A DNA stretch of 11,254 nt from a bacterium (lineage in GTDB: Bacteria; Actinomycetota; Acidimicrobiia; UBA5794; ZC4RG35): assembly GCA_028819835.1 (NCBI GenBank), contig JAPPKR010000169.1, positions 1 through 11,254 on the forward strand, given 5' to 3'. The notes under the pieces are model-generated. The model worked only from the letters and a program-made list of their open reading frames with translations. It searched no databases and was not told where the DNA came from. The position numbers and the translations under genes were made by a program. Below are positions 7,629-11,254 of this stretch, piece by piece. Position 1 is the first letter of the stretch. Each line of letters opens with the position of its first letter.

Positions 7629-8419
7629 CAGAACACCCCGCTGCTGGAGGCCCCGTCCAAGTCGATTGCCGAACCCGTGACAGGAGCGGCGGTGTCTGAG
7701 CAGAGGTAGGCGATCGCCTCGGCTACGTCTTCGGGTGTCGTGAAACGTCGGAGTGGAACCCTTTCGTCCAGGTAAGCGGTCCGGAACTCCTCGTTGGTCA
7801 TCCCGGCGTCTTCGGCCCAGACCTCGATGGCCTCCTCCATTCGATCGGTGGTCGTGAGTCCCGGATTCACCGCCATCACCCGGATGCCGTGCGGTCCTCC
7901 CAACTCGGCCACCGACTTGGTGAAGTGAAGCAAAGCCGCATTCAGGGACCCGAGCACGTAGGCGGGAGAGGCCGAACGCCCGGCCATGCCGACCACGTTG
8001 ACGATCACACCGCCTCCGCCCTCCTTCATGATTCCGAAGACGGCGCGGGTGCACCGCACGTAGCCCATCAGCTTCAAGTCGATCGATGACATCCAGTCGC
8101 TGTCGCTGATCGCTTCGAGGTTGCCGAACGGCGAGGCTCCGGCGTTGTTGACGAGGATGTCGATCCCGTCGAGAGCCTCCGCGGCTTGTTCTACCACTCG
8201 ACCAGGTGCATCCGGCAGTGAGAGGTCGGCAGCGACCTGGATTACGTCCACCCCGTGGGTCTCAGCGATTTGGGCGCAGGCTGCGGACAGCCGGTCCTCG
8301 CTGCGCGCCACGAGCGCCAGGTGGACCCCTTCGGAGGCGAGTCGATCGGCGGTCGCCAACCCGATGCCGGCGCTTCCTCCGGTTACCAGGGCCCGGCGGC
8401 CGCTGAGCCCTCGGGTCAT
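7628..8419 (-). CDS. Short-chain dehydrogenase/reductase family protein with degenerate catalytic residues
   Basis: A 263-residue Rossmann-fold SDR protein. The cofactor motif TGGSAGIG (13-20), an acidic AADLS segment (63-67) and NNAG (91-94) are intact, so NAD(P) binding is likely. The catalytic region reads IVNVVGMAGRSASPAYVLGS followed by LNAALLHFTKSV: Tyr154 is kept, but the Ser of the classical tetrad is Gly144 and the Lys of YxxxK is Ser158. Some SDR subfamilies have such a YxxGSxxN pattern, and their activity is poorly defined. The start ATG at 8419 has GAGGA six bases upstream (8426-8430) and overlaps the cupin stop as ATGA. In this operon it would act on a hydroxy or keto intermediate, if it is catalytic at all. 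Confidence 0.85.
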   Translation of the reverse strand: MTRGLSGRRALVTGGSAGIGLATADRLASEGVHLALVARSEDRLSAACAQIAETHGVDVIQVAADLSLPDAPGRVVEQAAEALDGIDILVNNAGASPFGNLEAISDSDWMSSIDLKLMGYVRCTRAVFGIMKEGGGGVIVNVVGMAGRSASPAYVLGSLNAALLHFTKSVAELGGPHGIRVMAVNPGLTTTDRMEEAIEVWAEDAGMTNEEFRTAYLDERVPLRRFTTPEDVAEAIAYLCSDTAAPVTGSAIDLDGASSSGVF

Positions 8420-8778
8420 TGGGGGTCCTCGAACACCATGGTCTGGTTGTGGCTGAAATTGACCCGGGGAGGAGAGAAGGCCTCGAGGGTGACACACGGA
8501 TCTTCCGACGCCACCCGTCCGCCGTGCTCGACGCCCGACGGAGCGTGAATCACCTGCCCCGGGCCGACGATCCGCGTCTCCCCGTCCACGGTGAATTCAA
8601 GCTGTCCGGCCAACACGCAGATGATCTGCTCTTGGTGGTGGGTGTGGAGGCCGAAGTCGGTCCCCGGGGCCATCTCGGCGCGGATCACCTGGACGTCCTT
8701 TCCAGTGACGTTCCACACGAAGTCGCCCGGGAAGGCCTCGAACCCGTCCTGTTGGTTCCAATCGGTGAAGCTTGCCAT
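8416..8778 (-). CDS. Single-domain cupin protein
   Basis: A 120-residue small cupin. Motif 1 is seen as LHTHHQEQIICVLAG (His45, His47 and Glu50 as metal ligands), and motif 2 as GPGQVIHAPSGVEHGG, with His85 as the fourth ligand. All four usual metal-binding residues are present, so it is probably a metal-binding enzyme, such as a small dioxygenase or isomerase, rather than a mere sensor domain. The reaction cannot be told from the sequence. A strong ribosome binding site, AGGGAGAG (8783-8790), lies four bases before the ATG and overlaps the stop codon of the upstream lactonase gene. That is the only gap in an otherwise overlapping gene chain. The gene ends overlapping the SDR start. Confidence 0.85.
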   Translation of the reverse strand: MASFTDWNQQDGFEAFPGDFVWNVTGKDVQVIRAEMAPGTDFGLHTHHQEQIICVLAGQLEFTVDGETRIVGPGQVIHAPSGVEHGGRVASEDPCVTLEAFSPPRVNFSHNQTMVFEDPQ

Positions 8779-8788
8779 GGTGCTCTCC

Positions 8789-9544
8789 CTATTCGTAGTA
8801 GCCGTCCGGTGATTTGATGATGGTCTTCCACTGCTCGATGTCGTGTGCCACCAGGATGGTTGCGCCGTCGCGGTCTTCGAAGCCTTTGAGCCGAGCGAGA
8901 GACCTGATGGCCGCGAACTCGTCGGTGGTGGTGGGCGGCGGGAGGCGACGGTCGATGTTGTCACGCCGGTAGGCCGCATCGCCGGTGAGCACGTAACGAC
9001 CCGACGGCAGGTCGACCACCAGCGATTGATGACCCGGCGTGTGGCCGTCGGTCAACACCGCATTGACGCCGGGGACGATCTGGGCATCGCCCTCGTGGTA
9101 CCGATAGGTGATCTCGGGGCGGTCGAAGTCCTTGCTGATGAACCCGGGCGCCCCGAACCGGTCCGGGAACTGGGCCCACCTGCGCTCGGCCACCTGCAGA
9201 TGCACGGTGGCGTCGGGGAAGAGGCGGATGCCGCCGGCATGGTCCATGTGCAGATGCGATACGACCACGTGCGCGACATCGGCGATCGCGATGCCGGCCT
9301 CCGCCAGGCGCGCCAGCGGATGGTCGGCGTCTGACATCTCGAGTCGGAACGCCTTCGCCAGCCGTCCCCACGTCGCCTCCGGATCGGTGGCCGCATCCGG
9401 ATCGCACCCCGTGTCGAACACCACCCAGCCGTCGTCGGTCTCGATGGCGAACATGGGAAGCGGGACCCCGACCTCTTCGTTCGACCCGCCGAACTTGGTC
9501 CGGAACTCGGCCATGTAGCAGGTGCCGGTGGGCAGGACGAACAT
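8789..9544 (-). CDS. Metallo-beta-lactamase fold hydrolase of the AiiA/AHL-lactonase type
   Basis: A 251-residue metallo-beta-lactamase-fold protein. The zinc ligands are all visible: HLHMDH (His97, His99, Asp101, His102), His172 in GHTPGHQS, Asp189 in LTGDAAY and His234 in VAHD. Their spacing, and Tyr192 just after Asp189, resemble the N-acyl homoserine lactonase AiiA, whose Tyr194 helps in catalysis. AttM/BlcC-like gamma-butyrolactonases share this layout. Inside a catabolic operon, opening of a lactone intermediate is at least as likely as quorum quenching (inference). The start is uncertain: ATG at 9544 is preferred by its MFVLPTG beginning, but a GTG at 9559-9557 overlaps the hydantoinase stop (TAGTG) and would add five residues. 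Neither has a clear ribosome binding site. Confidence 0.85.
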   Translation of the reverse strand: MFVLPTGTCYMAEFRTKFGGSNEEVGVPLPMFAIETDDGWVVFDTGCDPDAATDPEATWGRLAKAFRLEMSDADHPLARLAEAGIAIADVAHVVVSHLHMDHAGGIRLFPDATVHLQVAERRWAQFPDRFGAPGFISKDFDRPEITYRYHEGDAQIVPGVNAVLTDGHTPGHQSLVVDLPSGRYVLTGDAAYRRDNIDRRLPPPTTTDEFAAIRSLARLKGFEDRDGATILVAHDIEQWKTIIKSPDGYYE

Positions 9545-9558
9545 CCGGTGAGCGGCCA

Positions 9559-10941
9559 CTAATGCACCGGCATGGCGTCGGGGGGAACGGTGACCAGGGT
9601 TCCGCGGTGGCTCGTGCCGCGGTCGACCTCGCCGTCCTCGTACAGCACGTGGCCTCCGGCGATTGTTATCCGGGGCCAACCCCGCATCACCATGCCCTCG
9701 AAGGGCGTGTAGTCCGAGTGTCCGTTGAGTACGTCCGCGTCGATGGTGACTTCCTTCTCGAGATCGATCATCACCAGGTCGGCGTCGCTGCCCACTGCGA
9801 TGGTCCCCTTGCGCGGCGAGGCGCCGATCAGGCGGGCGAAGTTCGCCGACGTGACTTCCACGACCCGTTCCAACGTCAGCCGTCCCTTGTTGACTCCCTC
9901 CGACAGCAGGACAGGGAGGATCATGGTCATGCCGCCCGGGAGACCGGGGCCGACGTCCCAGATGTTGCCCTGGCGGGTCGGCAGGTCGTAGTCGCAGTGG
10001 TCGGATCCCATCCAGTCGATGGTCCCGTCGGCCAATCCCGCCCACAGCAGTTCCTGGTCGGTCTTGGTCCGGAGCGGCGGGTTGACCTTGCCCCAGGTGC
10101 CGAGCGGCATGTCCATGTCCAGCACCAGGTACTGGGGACAGGTCTCCATGTAGAGAGGCGGGTAGCGGTCTCTCCCCGCACGGATGAGTTCAGGGCCGCG
10201 TCCGACGCTGGTGTGGATCACGCAGAGGGGCGCGCCGGCGTTCTCGGCGAAGATCGAGGAGCGGATGATCGCCTCCTCCTCGGTGAAGTGGGGGCGGTGA
10301 TTGCTCCAGGTGGCGGTGTCGGTGGCGTCCGGGTCGGCTGCTATGCCCAGTTCGCGGTTGTGGAGGATCACGTCGATGTTCTCGGCGTGGATCAGCGCCA
10401 TGACCCCGGGGCGGGAGGCCACCTGGCGCATCCCTTCGTAGATGAGCCCGTCGTCGAGCCCCACGATCCCGTATGCGGCCTCGGGTCCCTTCATGGCCAT
10501 GTGGAACTTGTAAGAAGTCAAGCGCAACTCGTCGACGGTCTCAGGGATCTCCCAGACCTGCTGGGCGTTGGTGACCAGGCCGTGAAAGCCCTGGTCTACG
10601 ATGCTGTGCGCCTCGAGGTCGGCGACATGCTGGGCGTGGGTGTCCTTGAAGGAGCCGGGCGACAGCAGGTAGTGCCACATGGTCGTCACGCCCCCGGTCA
10701 CCGCTGCGGCGCTCTCCTCCCGGCACGAGTCCGCATATGGCAGGATCACCCCTAGATGCACGTGCGCGTCGATGGCGCCCGGAATCACGTAGGCACCCTT
10801 GGCGTCGATTACCCGGTCGGCGGAGGGAGCGTCGCCCGGGGGAAGGAGCGCCTGGATGACTCCCTCGCTGCAATGGACGGTGGCTCTGGTCCGGCCGGAC
10901 GGGCTGACCAGGGTGGCGTCTTTGACCGTTAGTGACGTCAT
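9559..10941 (-). CDS. Hydantoinase/dihydropyrimidinase-type cyclic amidohydrolase (first copy)
   Basis: A 460-residue member of the dihydropyrimidinase superfamily, expected to hydrolyse a cyclic amide or imide ring. The metal site is complete: His60 and His62 in DAHVHL, the lysine to be carboxylated in TSYKFHMAMKG (Lys145), His185 in HAEN, His243 in VIHTS, and Asp314 in MGSDHCD. Around the lysine and after the catalytic Asp it differs strongly from the second hydantoinase in this operon, so the two are unlikely to be recent duplicates and probably act on different substrates or steps. The ATG at 10941 overlaps the stop of the CoA ligase gene as ATGA; the frame's upstream extension lies inside that gene and is not used. 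It is followed directly by the lactonase gene. Confidence 0.87.
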   Translation of the reverse strand: MTSLTVKDATLVSPSGRTRATVHCSEGVIQALLPPGDAPSADRVIDAKGAYVIPGAIDAHVHLGVILPYADSCREESAAAVTGGVTTMWHYLLSPGSFKDTHAQHVADLEAHSIVDQGFHGLVTNAQQVWEIPETVDELRLTSYKFHMAMKGPEAAYGIVGLDDGLIYEGMRQVASRPGVMALIHAENIDVILHNRELGIAADPDATDTATWSNHRPHFTEEEAIIRSSIFAENAGAPLCVIHTSVGRGPELIRAGRDRYPPLYMETCPQYLVLDMDMPLGTWGKVNPPLRTKTDQELLWAGLADGTIDWMGSDHCDYDLPTRQGNIWDVGPGLPGGMTMILPVLLSEGVNKGRLTLERVVEVTSANFARLIGASPRKGTIAVGSDADLVMIDLEKEVTIDADVLNGHSDYTPFEGMVMRGWPRITIAGGHVLYEDGEVDRGTSHRGTLVTVPPDAMPVH

Positions 10942-11254
10942 GTCTCGTACACCTTCTCGATGATCCGGACCTTCTTGCGCCCGGGTGACGGATATGTGCC
11001 GAAGGATACGACCTCGACCCTTGCCCTGACCCTGCACATGTCGGAGATGGCCTGCGCCAGCTTCGCCCGCAGTTCCTCGTCGTCATCGGCCGAGCGCCCC
11101 TCGCCTCGCTCCACCCGGACGTGCAGGGGACCGGGCCAGGCGTACTCCGGCTCGTGCTTGATGATCCGCACCGAGCCGGTGGTGGCGGGCCGGAAGCCTA
11201 GGACGATGTCCTGGAGGGCGGTGGGGAAGACGTTGACCCCCTTGATGATCATCA
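10938..11254 (-). CDS. Phenylacetate-CoA ligase (PaaK)-like adenylating enzyme, C-terminal part only
   Basis: About 105 residues of the C-terminal end of an ATP-dependent acid-CoA ligase; the gene runs off the right edge of the window. The hinge motif MIIKGVNVFPTALQDIV is characteristic of PaaK-type aryl-acid ligases, and the end, EVVSFGTYPSPGRKKVRI, matches the closing part of the small C-terminal domain, where a Gly-Lys motif near the end usually contributes to adenylation. The family turns aromatic or other carboxylic acids into CoA thioesters through an acyl-AMP. It is the most upstream gene visible and would supply the CoA ester used by the crotonase further along (inference). Its stop overlaps the first hydantoinase start. 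The acid it activates cannot be told from this fragment. Confidence 0.8.
   Translation of the reverse strand, partial: MIIKGVNVFPTALQDIVLGFRPATTGSVRIIKHEPEYAWPGPLHVRVERGEGRSADDDEELRAKLAQAISDMCRVRARVEVVSFGTYPSPGRKKVRIIEKVYET

Noticed and set aside
7629..8054. Upstream extension of the crotonase reading frame
   Set aside because: It is an Arg/Gly-rich stretch read out of frame within the SDR gene; the ATG at 7628, coupled to the SDR stop, gives a normal-length crotonase.
9562..10755. Long plus-strand open frame of 397 codons
   Set aside because: It lies entirely opposite the first hydantoinase, whose metal-site motifs are complete; it shows only low-complexity Gly/Val/Asp/Arg text, typical of an antisense shadow in high-G+C DNA.
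1..11254. CRISPR arrays, tRNA or rRNA genes, riboswitches
   Set aside because: No regularly spaced repeats, no cloverleaf-like or conserved rRNA sequence, and no recognisable riboswitch core was seen on either strand by eye.

Overview
The window looks like bacterial chromosomal DNA of high G+C, with tightly packed genes that overlap by one or four bases. The gene types and codon use suit a metabolically versatile actinobacterium or a similar soil or marine lineage. That placement is only an inference, because no rRNA or other marker gene is present. Every confident gene lies on the minus strand, so the map reads from right to left.

Right part (11254 down to 3944): one uninterrupted catabolic operon of eight genes. 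In order of transcription they are: the C-terminal end of a phenylacetate-CoA-ligase-like adenylating enzyme, a first hydantoinase/dihydropyrimidinase-type amidohydrolase, an AiiA-like metallo-beta-lactamase lactonase, a small cupin, a short-chain dehydrogenase, a crotonase (enoyl-CoA hydratase family), a second and quite different hydantoinase-type amidohydrolase, and a D-aminoacylase-type amidohydrolase. Neighbouring genes overlap (ATGA, TGATG) or nearly touch, which points to translational coupling. Two cyclic-amide hydrolases, an N-acyl amino acid deacylase, a lactonase and CoA-ester chemistry together suggest breakdown of a nitrogen-containing ring or an N-acylated compound. The substrate cannot be read from the sequence. 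Several enzymes have altered catalytic residues: the dehydrogenase lacks the Ser and Lys of the usual active site, the crotonase lacks the first catalytic Glu, and the D-aminoacylase has Asp where the zinc-binding Cys is usual.

Middle (3943 to 3717): a 227-base junction. It holds coding-like fragments on the opposite strand, two of which meet in an ATGA overlap, and they are cut off by the genes on either side. It looks like a recombination scar.

Left part (3716 to 414): one very long gene of clearly lower G+C. It encodes a protein of about 1100 residues with an N-terminal sacsin/HSP90-like ATPase domain and a C-terminal DUF3883-like PD-(D/E)xK nuclease domain. This architecture, the foreign base composition, the junction and a nearby insertion-sequence end make it a good candidate for a horizontally acquired, stand-alone defence gene. 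Beyond it (1 to 413) lie a tandem repeat resembling an IS21-family end, a possible broken gene and an 11-base inverted repeat.
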